DNA of 64,000 nt from Magnetovibrio sp. (GTDB taxonomy: Bacteria > Pseudomonadota > Alphaproteobacteria > Rhodospirillales > Casp-alpha2): contig NZFO01000013.1 of the NCBI GenBank assembly GCA_002690705.1, positions 13,663 through 77,662 of the forward strand. The letters are read 5' to 3'. The translations under genes were made by a program, and so were the position numbers. The first letter of the stretch is position 1. Every line of letters begins with the position of its first letter. The notes under the pieces were generated by a model. It saw only the letters and a list, made by a program, of their open reading frames with translations, ran no database searches and was not told where the DNA came from. Of the stretch, positions 36,349-45,759 are shown piece by piece.

Positions 36349-38319
36349 ATGGATAAGAAAAAAAATCGGGAAAATCGCCGAACATTTAATAAAATTCGGG
36401 CCGAGAAGTTTTCATCGTGTATGAATTACGCTCGTAAGTCTGTAAAAAAGGGGGACTTAAAAGCCGCAGAACTGGCATGCCGAGACGCTAGCGCTATCGA
36501 CCCGCTCAACGCAAAAGCTTTTCATCTTTTAGCTCATATTGCTTGCAGCCAAAATCATTTGCAAAATGCGGGAGACTATATTCTAGAAGCAGTTAAACGA
36601 GACGATACTAATATAGAGATATATGCCGACTGCGGCGCAATTATGAATATGTTAGGGCGTGCTCCAGAGGCTGAAGCAGCATGTCGCCATGTTATAAATT
36701 ATTCTCCCGGTCACGCCGACGCATGGAATAATCTGTGTGTAGCGCTGGAACATCAAAGGCGATTGGATGAGGCCCTTGATGCTTGCAATACAGCCCTTCT
36801 ACTTCGTGAGGGGTTTGTAGATGCGCTTATTAATAAAGGAAGTATATCGGTCAAATCAGGAAATTTGATTGTGGGTATTGAAGCACTCTCATCAGCAGTA
36901 GAACTGGCGCCCCGGAACCCTGTCGCGCGTGTTAACCTTGCAACCGCTCTAAAACATGCACGTGAATATGATCTGGCACTGGAGCACGCTAATATGGCAA
37001 TTCAAATACGGATTGACCATCCCGAGGGATATGCCGTATTGGGGGATAGCCTAGCGGCAAGCGGTCAATTCTCAAAAGCTTTGGAGGCGTATAACAGCGC
37101 GCTATTTTTAGAACCAAATCTTATAGCGGTTAGGCTTAACAAAGCGGCGGTCCTGTATAAGCTTGATCGCTTATCAGACGCAGCTTCAGAATATTCAAGC
37201 GTACTCAACGATTTTGGGGAAAATGCCGATGCTATGGCCGGCTTGGGCGTTATTAGTTTGGCTGCAGGAGAATTAGGAGAGGCAGAAAAACATTTTCGAC
37301 GAACTGTTACGATCGACCCAAGTCACGGTGAGGCGTGGTCCGCCCTTGCGGGAGCACCCCAATCATCATTATCTCGTGAAGATATGAGAGCATTATCAAC
37401 TCTGGCGAATAATGGAAAAGCGGGTATCGAGAGGCAAATTGCAGCCCATTTTGCACTTGCAGATACATTTGACCGTCGTAGCGATTTTCCTGCGGCTTTT
37501 CATTACTACAAGGCCGGCAATGAAATTCGAAGGGCTAATAAGGCAGCTCAAGATCAGCGCTTTAATTTGGCACTTTGGGAGAAAAACATTACAGAAATTA
37601 TCTTACGAAATAAGAGTAGTAGCGGAAAAGTAACAGAGAAATCGCTGAGCAATCGACCAGTTTTTCTTGTCGGTATGCCGCGCTCAGGAACGACATTGAT
37701 CGAGCAGATTTTAGCTTCTCACCCGTTAGTTTGCGGAATAGGGGAGGCTCAAAGTATGATACAAGGGCAAAGTTCATATAATGCTGTTCCTCAAGTTGAC
37801 GTAATTTTAAAATATATGATCGACCATGCTCCAAAGGCTGAGAGGGTCATTGATAAAACACCTTTCCACTTTCTCGATATTGGTTTGATACGAAGCATAT
37901 TTCCGCGGGCTTATATCATTCATTGTCGTCGAGATGTTATCTCGGTAGGGCTTTCATGCTATATGCAAAACTTTGTTGATGATCATTTGTGGTCCTGTGA
38001 CTTAACTGAAATTGGTGGATATATAAATGGTTATAACCGATTAATGAATCATTGGCGTGAGTTACTCGGCAGCTCAATAATAGAAGTAGAATATGAGTGC
38101 CTTGTTAAGAACCCTGAGTCTCAAATTCGTCATTTGATACATTCCATAGAATTAGATTGGAATGACTCGTGTCTGGAGTTTCATGAAACGAAACGCATCG
38201 TAAAATCTGCGTCGAACTGGGGTGTAAGACAACCGATATATGCTAATGCGCTTGACCGGGTCAAACACTACGAGAAGTTTTTAGACCCTTTAATTGAAAA
38301 TCTAAGGTTTGTTGAATAG
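36349..38319 (+). CDS. TPR-repeat protein with C-terminal sulfotransferase domain
   Basis: 656 residues in two parts. Residues about 25-335 are tandem tetratricopeptide repeats (for example AFHLLAHIACSQNH, AWNNLCVALEHQRRLDEAL). Residues about 435-650 are a PAPS-dependent sulfotransferase, with the 5'-phosphosulfate loop VGMPRSGTTLIEQ at 442-453 and the 3'-phosphate-binding motif YIIHCRRDVISVGLSC. No signal peptide. The architecture is recurrent in proteobacteria and resembles protein-tyrosine or glycan sulfotransferases. The acceptor is unknown; surface polysaccharide is a reasonable guess given the nearby envelope genes. Confidence 0.92.
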   Translation: MDKKKNRENRRTFNKIRAEKFSSCMNYARKSVKKGDLKAAELACRDASAIDPLNAKAFHLLAHIACSQNHLQNAGDYILEAVKRDDTNIEIYADCGAIMNMLGRAPEAEAACRHVINYSPGHADAWNNLCVALEHQRRLDEALDACNTALLLREGFVDALINKGSISVKSGNLIVGIEALSSAVELAPRNPVARVNLATALKHAREYDLALEHANMAIQIRIDHPEGYAVLGDSLAASGQFSKALEAYNSALFLEPNLIAVRLNKAAVLYKLDRLSDAASEYSSVLNDFGENADAMAGLGVISLAAGELGEAEKHFRRTVTIDPSHGEAWSALAGAPQSSLSREDMRALSTLANNGKAGIERQIAAHFALADTFDRRSDFPAAFHYYKAGNEIRRANKAAQDQRFNLALWEKNITEIILRNKSSSGKVTEKSLSNRPVFLVGMPRSGTTLIEQILASHPLVCGIGEAQSMIQGQSSYNAVPQVDVILKYMIDHAPKAERVIDKTPFHFLDIGLIRSIFPRAYIIHCRRDVISVGLSCYMQNFVDDHLWSCDLTEIGGYINGYNRLMNHWRELLGSSIIEVEYECLVKNPESQIRHLIHSIELDWNDSCLEFHETKRIVKSASNWGVRQPIYANALDRVKHYEKFLDPLIENLRFVE

Positions 38320-38498
38320 TTGATGCGAGCCAGTCATCACCTTTAAATTGAGCAAATACATTTAAGCAACGAATCACTGTGAATGTACGACTTATCATGT
38401 TGCAGCTCACTATATCTGAGCTATTAAAAAAAGCATTCTCTGAATGAGTATTTTAGCAGATAAAAGATATACGGACTCTGAACATAAGGTTAGAATAA

Positions 38499-38530
38499 GA
38501 CTATGACTATGACTATGAATATAACTATGA
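38499..38530. repeat. short hexamer repeat (CTATGA)n
   Basis: Three perfect CTATGA units followed by degenerate copies in the 260-base spacer before the ELM1-like gene. It is a small microsatellite in the presumed leader region, where copy number could alter spacing of expression signals; no such role is shown. Confidence 0.6.
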
Positions 38531-38579
38531 GGTTTTTGCAGTTGATCAATTTTAACCACCTTGCTCCAATCAATTAATT

Positions 38580-39539
38580 ATGACGAGATCCAGAGGCATA
38601 TGGGTTTTGGCAGATGAGCGGCAGGGTAATCGCTCACAAGTTATAGGCGTAGCGAAAGCACTTAAACAACCGTTTTTAATAAAAGAAATCCGTTATAATT
38701 GGTTGGCCTGTATACCAAATATTTTATTGGGTGCGAGTTTTGCAAGTGCAACCCGCGAGACTCGATTAATTTTACCTCCCCCATGGCCAAGATTAGTGAT
38801 TTCCGCTGGACGTCGAACCGGACCAATAGCTCGTGCAATTAAGCGGAAATCAGGTGGCTCAGTTCGTTTAATTCAAATCATGAACCCCGGAAGCGGTGCG
38901 GAGGAATTTGATTTGATTGCGTTACCCACCCACGATCTGCCTACTCATGGCAAAAATACGATGTCGATAGTCGGGGCTCCAAATGAGTTGAATGAGCAAG
39001 AATTGCTCTGCGCTTACGATTATTGGCACGATAAGCTATGCAATTTGACTAAGCCGAGAATTGCGTTGGTAGTTGGGGGCTCGACCCGGCGGCGAGTTTT
39101 TTCAGACCGTATGGCACGTGAGCTTGGTGAACAAGTTGCAAATATGGCTCGCTCATTAGGCGGCACCGTTATGTTGACAACAAGTCGGCGAACAGGAGGT
39201 GCGGCAACAGAGTTGATTAATGCATTGGACTGTCCAAAAAGAGTTTTCCTCTGGGGTGACTATAAGGAGAACCCATATAAAGGATTTTTGGCGTTAGCAG
39301 ATATGATCATAGTTACTGGGGATTCAGTTTCATTGTGTTCTGAGGCGTGTTCAACCCCAGCGCCTGTGTATATTTACGCGCCAGAGGGGCTTATTTCTCC
39401 CAAGCACAAGCGATTTTTAGATCAACTTATTCAGAATGGACATGCCCGTATATTCTGTGGACAATTCGACTCTGCTTTTTGCCTAAGGTTAAACACCGCT
39501 GCAAAAATTGCGTCTGAAATTGAACGCCGATTCTTTTGA
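38580..39539 (+). CDS. ELM1/GtrOC1-family putative glycosyltransferase-like protein
   Basis: 319 residues of the mitochondrial fission ELM1 family (formerly DUF1022). Typical segments are WVLADERQGNRSQVIGVAKAL at the start, VISAGRRTGPIARAIKR, LIQIMNPGSGAEEFDLIALPTHD in parts, LVVGGSTRR, and IIVTGDSVSLCSEACSTPAPVYIYAPEG. The fold resembles GT-B glycosyltransferases. In plants ELM1 recruits dynamin to mitochondria; in Alphaproteobacteria the gene is usually found with lipid A or cell-envelope genes and its role is unknown. It converges on the FAH-family gene with two bases between stops. Confidence 0.88.
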   Translation: MTRSRGIWVLADERQGNRSQVIGVAKALKQPFLIKEIRYNWLACIPNILLGASFASATRETRLILPPPWPRLVISAGRRTGPIARAIKRKSGGSVRLIQIMNPGSGAEEFDLIALPTHDLPTHGKNTMSIVGAPNELNEQELLCAYDYWHDKLCNLTKPRIALVVGGSTRRRVFSDRMARELGEQVANMARSLGGTVMLTTSRRTGGAATELINALDCPKRVFLWGDYKENPYKGFLALADMIIVTGDSVSLCSEACSTPAPVYIYAPEGLISPKHKRFLDQLIQNGHARIFCGQFDSAFCLRLNTAAKIASEIERRFF

Positions 39540-39541
39540 GG

Positions 39542-40396
39542 TCACGATGTTTTTTTGTACTCTTTAACCTCTTGATTTTGCTCTCCTAGTCCCTCTATCC
39601 CTAATCGCATGAGATCTCCAGGTTTAAGAAAAATTGGAGGATTAAAGCCCAAACCAACACCTGGTGGCGTTCCTGTAGCTATAACATCACCGGGCATTAA
39701 TGTCATATAATGACTCACATAGCTAACTAAATGCCCAATACCGAATGCCATGGTTCGAGTATTCCCGTCCTGGAACCTCTCACCATTAACATCGAGCCAA
39801 ATATGTAAATCTTGCGGATTTGTTATATCCTCAGGTGTCACCAACCACGGACCAAGCGGTGCAGAAGTGTCAAAACTTTTGCCTTTTACCCACTGCCCAC
39901 TACCCTCAAGTTGAAAGGCGCGTTCAGAAACGTCATTAAATACCGCATATCCAGCAATAAATGAGGATGCTTCCATCTGCTCAACATACTGAGCCTTGCG
40001 GCCAATTATTACGGCTAACTCAACCTCCCAATCCACTTTCGTTGACCCTTTAGGTAATATAACAGGATCGTTGGGCCCATTAATAGCCGTAATAGCTTTA
40101 GAGAATAGAACTGGTTCATCCGGAAGTTCCATTCCAGTCTCAGCAGCGTGATCTGCATAATTTAATCCAATCGCGATGATTTTACCTATTCCTGCTACCG
40201 GAGGACCCAGCCGGACAGTTCCCTCAACGATTGGCAGTGTATCTGTATTTAAATTAGCAAATGCCGAGAGACGGTCAGGATCTAAGTTGGAGCCGCTTAG
40301 ATCATTTAATTTATCTGAAAGATCACGAATACGACCATTGTTATCTAAAAGTGCTGGTTTTTCTTGACCCTTAGGGCCGTACCTTAAGAGTTTCAT
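39542..40396 (-). CDS. fumarylacetoacetate hydrolase (FAH) family protein
   Basis: 284 residues. An N-terminal small domain (MKLLRYGPKGQEKPALLD) is followed by the FAH barrel: IIAIGLNYADHAAETG, then metal-binding acidic residues in VDWEVELAVIIGRKA and NDVSERAFQ, and the C-terminal MPGDVIATGTPPGVGLG. This pattern fits bacterial 2-hydroxyhepta-2,4-diene-dioate isomerase, ureidoglycolate lyase-like and acylpyruvase enzymes. The exact substrate is not decided by sequence; no catabolic partner genes flank it. Confidence 0.9.
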   Translation of the reverse strand: MKLLRYGPKGQEKPALLDNNGRIRDLSDKLNDLSGSNLDPDRLSAFANLNTDTLPIVEGTVRLGPPVAGIGKIIAIGLNYADHAAETGMELPDEPVLFSKAITAINGPNDPVILPKGSTKVDWEVELAVIIGRKAQYVEQMEASSFIAGYAVFNDVSERAFQLEGSGQWVKGKSFDTSAPLGPWLVTPEDITNPQDLHIWLDVNGERFQDGNTRTMAFGIGHLVSYVSHYMTLMPGDVIATGTPPGVGLGFNPPIFLKPGDLMRLGIEGLGEQNQEVKEYKKTS

Positions 40397-40425
40397 AAAT
40401 GATTAACTTTCAATTTGTCTGTCGA

Positions 40426-41091
40426 TTAATTAAAAAGAGGAATGAGATGAAGTGCGTCAATAATAGTGTTACCTTCATTGACACAAAAATAATTGTTTGC
40501 ACAAGCTCTGGCATTCTCGCGTTGGTGAGAGCACGACCCATGGCCACTAGCAACAAGCAGGCCGCCCTGAATACCTGCAGATTTTCCGGCTCTAATATCA
40601 TTAGCATGATCACCAATAATCCAAGAACGTGTATAGTCGATTGAGAATAATTTCCCAGCTCTAAGCAACATTCCCGGAGCCGGTTTCCGATCTGGATGAT
40701 TTACATTATTCCATGGCGGATTGGCCTCCACATGAAAAGGACATGCCAGTACAGCATTTACGTAAGCCCCACCATCACTGAGATCATTTAGCATTTTTTC
40801 CTGTACAGCTGAAAACTCTTGCCATCCAAAAATTCCGCGCCCAATGCCACTTTGATTAGTTACAATAACTACTGGTAATCCAAGCAAATTGGCGCGACGG
40901 ATAGTCTCGACAGAACCCGGTATTAGTACTGTGTCCTGAACTTTGTGCAAGTACCCAACATCATCTACTATTACGCCATCTCGATCTAAAAACAAAGTTG
41001 GATGTACGAGCGTACCGATGGGTTGTTTTAATAATTGAACCCACACCCCATCTTCACCAACCGTATCGCCATAAGTGACATCTAATCGCAA
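40426..41091 (-). CDS. GmhB-like HAD phosphatase
   Basis: D-glycero-D-manno-heptose 1,7-bisphosphate 7-phosphatase-like protein of 221 residues. The TTG start is supported by AAAAGGAAAA eight bases upstream. HAD motifs are FLDRDGVIVDD (Asp36, Asp38), VTNQSGIGRG, RKPAPGM with the catalytic Lys, and IIGDHANDI. The zinc loop of classical GmhB (CxH...CxC) is degenerate: Cys117 and His120 remain, but the second CxC is replaced by NHPD. A related function on heptose or another sugar phosphate is likely. Its residues 1-30 are longer than usual. Confidence 0.82.
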   Translation of the reverse strand: MRLDVTYGDTVGEDGVWVQLLKQPIGTLVHPTLFLDRDGVIVDDVGYLHKVQDTVLIPGSVETIRRANLLGLPVVIVTNQSGIGRGIFGWQEFSAVQEKMLNDLSDGGAYVNAVLACPFHVEANPPWNNVNHPDRKPAPGMLLRAGKLFSIDYTRSWIIGDHANDIRAGKSAGIQGGLLVASGHGSCSHQRENARACANNYFCVNEGNTIIDALHLIPLFN

Positions 41092-41450
41092 GGTTTTTCC
41101 TTTTAGAAGGATAATAAAAAAACAAATCTATTTTGCGTATAAGAGTACCTTAAAATGTTTGTAAAAAAAGTTTTTAAGGGAGTCCCGTAAAAATATCTGT
41201 GTTTTTGGATAAGATTTCATAATTTTAATAGTTAAGCTGGGAGTGTAACCGAAAACGAAAATTGAGACGGTTGTGTAAAAATATTAATTACAATAATTTT
41301 TCGAATTGGATTTTTATTTAGACGATAAGGAAGATGACTGTTGAAAAAAGTTTTTTTAAAAAAATTTAATTTTGCATACGCGATTTGAGTAACGGTAGTC
41401 ACTTCAATATAGGTAATGACTAACTTTAATGTAAAATAAATTAAGTTTTA
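41092..41450. other. AT-rich intergenic gap
   Basis: About 360 very AT-rich bases with repeated A/T tracts (for example AAAAAAGTTTTT near 41165 and 41346). No gene, tRNA or clear terminator seen. It carries the upstream signals of the leftward GmhB-like gene and the downstream end of the SMR gene. Confidence 0.45.
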
Positions 41451-41783
41451 TCATCGGGAAACACTGAATGGACCTGATAGGTTTAGCCCAACAACCCCAA
41501 CGATAATCAACGAAATTGATCCGATCTTTAAGGCTGAAAAAGGCTCATTGTAAAAAGATATGCCGACAACAGTAATAAGGGCCGTCCCAACGCCAGCCCA
41601 TATCGCGTATGCGACCCCTAACTCAATCTCCTTTAGTGATAGACCTAGTAAGATAAAGCTAGCAGCATACGCAAAAATTACCGTTAGGCTCGCGTTTACG
41701 TGAGAGAATCCATTGGACGCCTTAAGAGCGATAGTGCCAATAACTTCAGTAATAATAGCAGCTGCAAGCCAGACCCATGCCAT
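41451..41783 (-). CDS. small multidrug resistance (SMR) family transporter
   Basis: 110-residue inner-membrane protein with four predicted transmembrane helices. The essential Glu13 is in the first helix (AIITEVIGTIALK), and helix 3 contains GVAYAIWAGVG with the usual tryptophan. These are proton-coupled antiporters, mostly for cationic drugs (EmrE) or guanidinium (Gdx/SugE); the sequence looks EmrE-like, but I would not exclude Gdx. AGGA precedes the ATG. It is a single gene, so probably a homodimer. No guanidine riboswitch is recognisable upstream. Confidence 0.92.
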   Translation of the reverse strand: MAWVWLAAAIITEVIGTIALKASNGFSHVNASLTVIFAYAASFILLGLSLKEIELGVAYAIWAGVGTALITVVGISFYNEPFSALKIGSISLIIVGVVGLNLSGPFSVSR

Positions 41784-42090
41784 GGTGTTTCCTTTTTTGA
41801 ATAATTTGCAATCCTAAAAATACATCCAGTAAGAAGTGCAATAACGTTTTTGCGTATCCATACTCTTGTTTTGCGCCCACACTCTTCTGACTTGGTTAAC
41901 ATTTTTTAAATGGTGTATCCAAACAACAAACGGGTTTGCTTTTTGGACGATGGATAATATTCCTTCAATTATGGATTATCACCAAAAATCGACTCATGCT
42001 GCCATCTGGAATTATAATCTATTTTCTAATGTCAGCAGCTTCTCGTAGTCTGATTAAATTTTAATGATAGTATCTCTTTAGCTGTGTTTT
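41784..42090. other. gap upstream of the SMR gene
   Basis: About 300 bases between the SMR gene and the end of the GMC oxidoreductase gene. I looked for guanidine-type riboswitch patterns on the reverse strand and found none. No coding potential. Confidence 0.45.
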
Positions 42091-43698
42091 TTATTTATGA
42101 ACTTTGAGAATTAAGTCAGCCGCTTTTTCCGCAATCATAATAATCGGAGCATTAGTATTTCCTGAGACAAGCCTTGGCATAATCGATCCGTCAACTATTC
42201 TCAGTTTTTCCATACCCTTAATTCTGAGCTGATCATCGACAACAGACACCATGTCATTCCCCATTTTACAGGTACCGACTGGGTGGTAGAGCGTTGAACC
42301 TGTGCTTCGTGCGTAATCCAATAGTTCGTCATCTGATTGGCACCTAGGACCCGGAGTAACCTCTCTCTCCCGATATCGTGTCATTGCCGCGGTATTGAGG
42401 AGATCACGGGCAATTCGCATGCCTCTTAAATGAATTTGGCAATCAAGGTCTGTAGTTAAAAAATTTTGTCTTATAGCCGGCGCTGAAAAGGGGTTTGGGG
42501 ATTTAATATGAACGGATCCTCTGCTCTCTGGCCGAAGTTGACATGGACCAATAGTAAGTCCCGGAAACCTGTCGAAAACCCGTTTCTTTGGATTTTCAAA
42601 ACTTGCATTAACGATATGATATTGGATGTCAGGGGTCTCAAGTTCAGGTGCACTTTTTACAAAACCACACAAAACTCCAGGCGGTAACGTGAGCGCTCCA
42701 CGCGAGAACAACAAATAATTTATTGCTTCGACCGCACCATTAATTCCACGCGTTTTTTGATTTAAACTCGAGGCATTCTTGATCTCCCATACCAAGCGAC
42801 TGATGTAATGGTCCTGTAAATTTTCCCCGACACCAGGTAATTCATGAATGACATTTATTCCTTGCGCTTTGATTATCTCCGGTCGTCCAACGCCAGAAAG
42901 TTCGAGAAGTTGCGGTGACTGAATGGATCCCGCGCAAAGTATGACCTCATGATCGGCATAACATCTCTGAAGTCGATCGTGAATCTTGAACTCAACCCCA
43001 TCAACTTGTTTATTGTTAATGATTAGATGCGTGACTTGTGCTTTGGTTTGAACATGAAGATTTGACCTATTTCGTGCGGGATCCAAATAGGCAGTTTTAG
43101 AACTCTCGCGTCGACCAATTTTTTGGGTTACTTGATAATAACTAAAACCTTCTTGGTTTTCTCCGTTGTAGTCCTGATTCTTGGGGTAACCAGCCTCCTC
43201 AGCAGCTTCCATTAGGCTGTCTAAAATAGGAAAAGTCTCGGTAATATTTGCAACATTTACTGGCCCATTTTTTCCTCGCAAATAATCAGTGTTAGAATCA
43301 CGGCTCTCCATTTTTTTAAAATATGGCAATAAATCTTTGAACGACCATCCACGATTCCCAAGTTGAGCCCAGCCATCATAATCTCGTGCTTGTCCTCGAA
43401 CATACAGCATACCATTTATAGCAGAGGACCCCCCCAATGCCTTCCCCCGCGGGATTGGTATTATTCGGTTATCAAGGCCATGCTCAGGTTCGGTTTCAAA
43501 CAACCAGTTTAAATTGGGATCCACCATCGTTCGAAGGTACCCAGCGGGCAAATCAACCAAAAAGTTTTGACCCATGCCCCCAGCCTCAAGAAGTAAAACT
43601 TTATTTTTTTTATCAGCGGTCAATCGATTTGCCAATGTGCAACCCGCAGAGCCCGCGCCTACTATGATATAATCGTAATTAGTTTCGTGACGCGCCAT
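42091..43698 (-). CDS. GMC-family FAD oxidoreductase (choline dehydrogenase-like)
   Basis: Flavoprotein alcohol dehydrogenase of 535 residues. The FAD-binding loop is GAGSAG at 14-19, then LLEAGG, the GMC signature RGKALGGSSAINGMLYVRG (in parts) and SIQSPQLLELSGVG. The catalytic His/Asn pair is in LYHPVGTCKMG (His472) and SGNTNAP (Asn near 515). Cytoplasmic or membrane-associated; electrons probably go to the quinone pool. BetA-like in length, but no betaine aldehyde dehydrogenase adjoins it, so choline is only one candidate; other alcohols or polyethylene glycol-type substrates are possible. Confidence 0.92.
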   Translation of the reverse strand: MARHETNYDYIIVGAGSAGCTLANRLTADKKNKVLLLEAGGMGQNFLVDLPAGYLRTMVDPNLNWLFETEPEHGLDNRIIPIPRGKALGGSSAINGMLYVRGQARDYDGWAQLGNRGWSFKDLLPYFKKMESRDSNTDYLRGKNGPVNVANITETFPILDSLMEAAEEAGYPKNQDYNGENQEGFSYYQVTQKIGRRESSKTAYLDPARNRSNLHVQTKAQVTHLIINNKQVDGVEFKIHDRLQRCYADHEVILCAGSIQSPQLLELSGVGRPEIIKAQGINVIHELPGVGENLQDHYISRLVWEIKNASSLNQKTRGINGAVEAINYLLFSRGALTLPPGVLCGFVKSAPELETPDIQYHIVNASFENPKKRVFDRFPGLTIGPCQLRPESRGSVHIKSPNPFSAPAIRQNFLTTDLDCQIHLRGMRIARDLLNTAAMTRYREREVTPGPRCQSDDELLDYARSTGSTLYHPVGTCKMGNDMVSVVDDQLRIKGMEKLRIVDGSIMPRLVSGNTNAPIIMIAEKAADLILKVHK

Positions 43699-43991
43699 AT
43701 CGAAATCCTTATCATAAAGCGTTGTTAGCAGTATTCATTAGACGGGAATACACCGGTTCTGACTGATCGCATATATAGGTCACTGCACAAGTCAAATGAT
43801 GTGACGTATAGTATGATTATTATAGTCATTTAATGATTTACCAAAGCCAAATTAGTAAGCGACTTCGTCGGATTCGATTTTTCTTATTTACTTTTTCTGG
43901 AATACTGCCCTCTGTAAACTTCATTGATTTGTCGGAACGTCATCCTCATGTTAGCCTCACCCGATTAAATTTATTAAATAGTTGAATCTTT

Positions 43992-44510
43992 ATGCCTAAA
44001 CAAAAAACAATGGCCCAAGCAACAACACAATTGGCAAAAATCCGTTTGTTATCCTTAGATGTTGATGGAGTATTAACTGATGGAGGAATTTATTATTCGG
44101 ATAAAGGTATAACTTTTCGTAAATTTAATGCTCAGGATGGGATGGGACTGGTAAGACTGCAAAAGATTGGCATTGGGATTATTATTATTTCCGCAGGCGC
44201 TCCAGGAGCCATAGAACATCGCGCAAAGCGCTTGGGGATTCAAAACGTGTTCACCAACGTCCTTGACAAGAAAAAGTTACTCTCCAATCACGTGAAGTCT
44301 CTGGGTGGTTCTTTAAGCGAAGTTGCTCACATGGGTGACGATGTTAATGACCTTCCCGTTATGGCTGCAGTTGGAACGAGTATCGCACCCGCAAATGCTG
44401 TATTAGAAGTCATAAACGCTGCAGATATTGTTACTAATAAAAAAGGTGGGAACGGGGCCGTTCGCGAACTCTGTGACGCAATTTATTTTGCACAAAGACA
44501 TGAAGGGTGA
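43992..44510 (+). CDS. kdsC: KdsC-type HAD phosphatase (KDO-8-phosphate phosphatase)
   Basis: 172 residues, the short capless HAD type that forms tetramers. Motif I is SLDVDGVLTDG (Asp23, Asp25). The family insertion GGIYYSDKGITFRKFNAQDGMG is clear in parts, and motif IV is HMGDDVNDLPVM. Motif II reads ISAGAPGAIEHRAKRLGI instead of the usual ITGR or ISGR, so substrate handling may differ. The usual role is dephosphorylating KDO-8-phosphate for lipopolysaccharide. kdsD, lptC and lptA, often adjacent, are absent here. Confidence 0.88.
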   Translation: MPKQKTMAQATTQLAKIRLLSLDVDGVLTDGGIYYSDKGITFRKFNAQDGMGLVRLQKIGIGIIIISAGAPGAIEHRAKRLGIQNVFTNVLDKKKLLSNHVKSLGGSLSEVAHMGDDVNDLPVMAAVGTSIAPANAVLEVINAADIVTNKKGGNGAVRELCDAIYFAQRHEG

Positions 44511-44793
44511 CAGAGAGTTCCTACTTGTTAATTGGTTACATCAAAGACTAAATTTTTAAATATAGTCGTAATACATAGAATGATATTTGTAACACTGACC
44601 TGACACGTCCAACCGTATTTCAGCTCATTAATTTGAAGATGCATAAAATTCAAAACCATTTTTGCACCACTTTTGGCTTGTCCTCAAAGTTTTAATTGCA
44701 CAACTAAGGCATGGGTAGAGGTTATCAGAGACCAAAGTCAATCAAGATTAAGAAAGTTGTTTTTCCGGGCATATTTCTATAAACAAATATTGT

Positions 44794-45120
44794 ATGTCTA
44801 TACGTAGTTGTAGTTTGTATGGGGTTTTTGTCACTCTATTGCTCGGTCAAGCAGGGTGCGGTGGACAGCCTTACGTACATTACGTTGATGAATTTAACAG
44901 GGAGTCAGAATACTACCTCAAAGGGATAACTGAGAAAAACCGAGCTGAAATCTGTTACGCGCCTCGGAAAACAAACGCGCTTCGAATCGAAAATCTTGCA
45001 GCAGATGAATGTCGTAAATTTGGAAAAATCGCCGAATTCTATAAAACTTCCTATAATTCATGTCCTCTAAATACGCCTGTTGCGGCAGTATATAAATGCG
45101 TTAGACAAGCTAGAAAATGA
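44794..45120 (+). CDS. small putative lipoprotein, unknown
   Basis: 108 residues. A hydrophobic stretch LYGVFVTLLLGQAGC ends in a possible lipobox cysteine (residue 22; the -3 Gln is not ideal). The mature part has four further cysteines (ICYAPRK, DECRKFG, NSCPLN, YKCVRQ) that could form two disulfides in the periplasm. No known domain recognised. It is followed by another lipoprotein gene 65 bases on, so the pair may be expressed together. Confidence 0.65.
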   Translation: MSIRSCSLYGVFVTLLLGQAGCGGQPYVHYVDEFNRESEYYLKGITEKNRAEICYAPRKTNALRIENLAADECRKFGKIAEFYKTSYNSCPLNTPVAAVYKCVRQARK

Positions 45121-45185
45121 TAATGAGAAGGATAACCCACTAAATTTAAGAGTTGTTGTGTTCGATTATTCAGGGAAGTTTTACA

Positions 45186-45695
45186 GTGAAACCAGCGCAT
45201 TTTCTAATTGTTATTGTTATTGCGATAATATCTTCGATGAGTGGTTGTGCGAAGCCTATCGATAAAATGCGAACAGCTAATATTGTTGAAATTGCTGGAA
45301 CATTAGGTGGAGCGGCTCTTGGAGGATATGTTGGTTCACAATTCGGGGGCGGAGTAGCCAAAACAGCCTTCACGACGATTGGTATAATATCTGGAGGAGG
45401 TTCCGGTTACGCGGGAGCGCGCTTGTTGTCCTCTAGGGATGTAGTGCTCCACAACAAGGCCACTAAAAGCGCCTTGGCAGAGACTGGATCACGGGGGATC
45501 CATAGATGGAATAATCCGAAATCTGGGTTAAGCGGTATCGTACGTACCGTGTCTCGTTTTACAAGACGAGATGGGATACCATGCGCTAAATATCGTTCAT
45601 CTATAGTTTTTGCAGATAGAGTTAGTTCAGTGTCGGGTGGTGCTTGTCAATTGGCTGATGGCCAATGGCTCGCATTGAATAACGATTTCCACTGA
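45186..45695 (+). CDS. glycine-zipper outer membrane lipoprotein (17-kDa surface antigen-like)
   Basis: The frame opens at 45153, but a GTG at 45186 with AGGGAAG seven bases upstream gives a proper lipoprotein signal ending in SSMSGC (about 169 residues). A glycine-rich region GTLGGAALGGYVGSQFGGG follows in parts, with a second glycine run IISGGGSGYAGA, typical of Rickettsia 17-kDa antigen-like (RT0821/Lpp0805) proteins. The C-terminal domain has PCAKYRSS and GGACQLADGQW, with Cys residues as in that family. Likely outer membrane or periplasmic. Confidence 0.78.
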   Translation: MKPAHFLIVIVIAIISSMSGCAKPIDKMRTANIVEIAGTLGGAALGGYVGSQFGGGVAKTAFTTIGIISGGGSGYAGARLLSSRDVVLHNKATKSALAETGSRGIHRWNNPKSGLSGIVRTVSRFTRRDGIPCAKYRSSIVFADRVSSVSGGACQLADGQWLALNNDFH

Positions 45696-45759
45696 GAGGC
45701 TGATTCCGATCGATTTACCGGGTTATATTCGTCTGGCGATCTATGTCCCAATTGCTATA

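Noticed and set aside
41784-41900. Guanidine riboswitch upstream of the SMR gene
   Set aside because: The reverse strand shows no paired ACGR-loop hairpins nor ykkC-like core.
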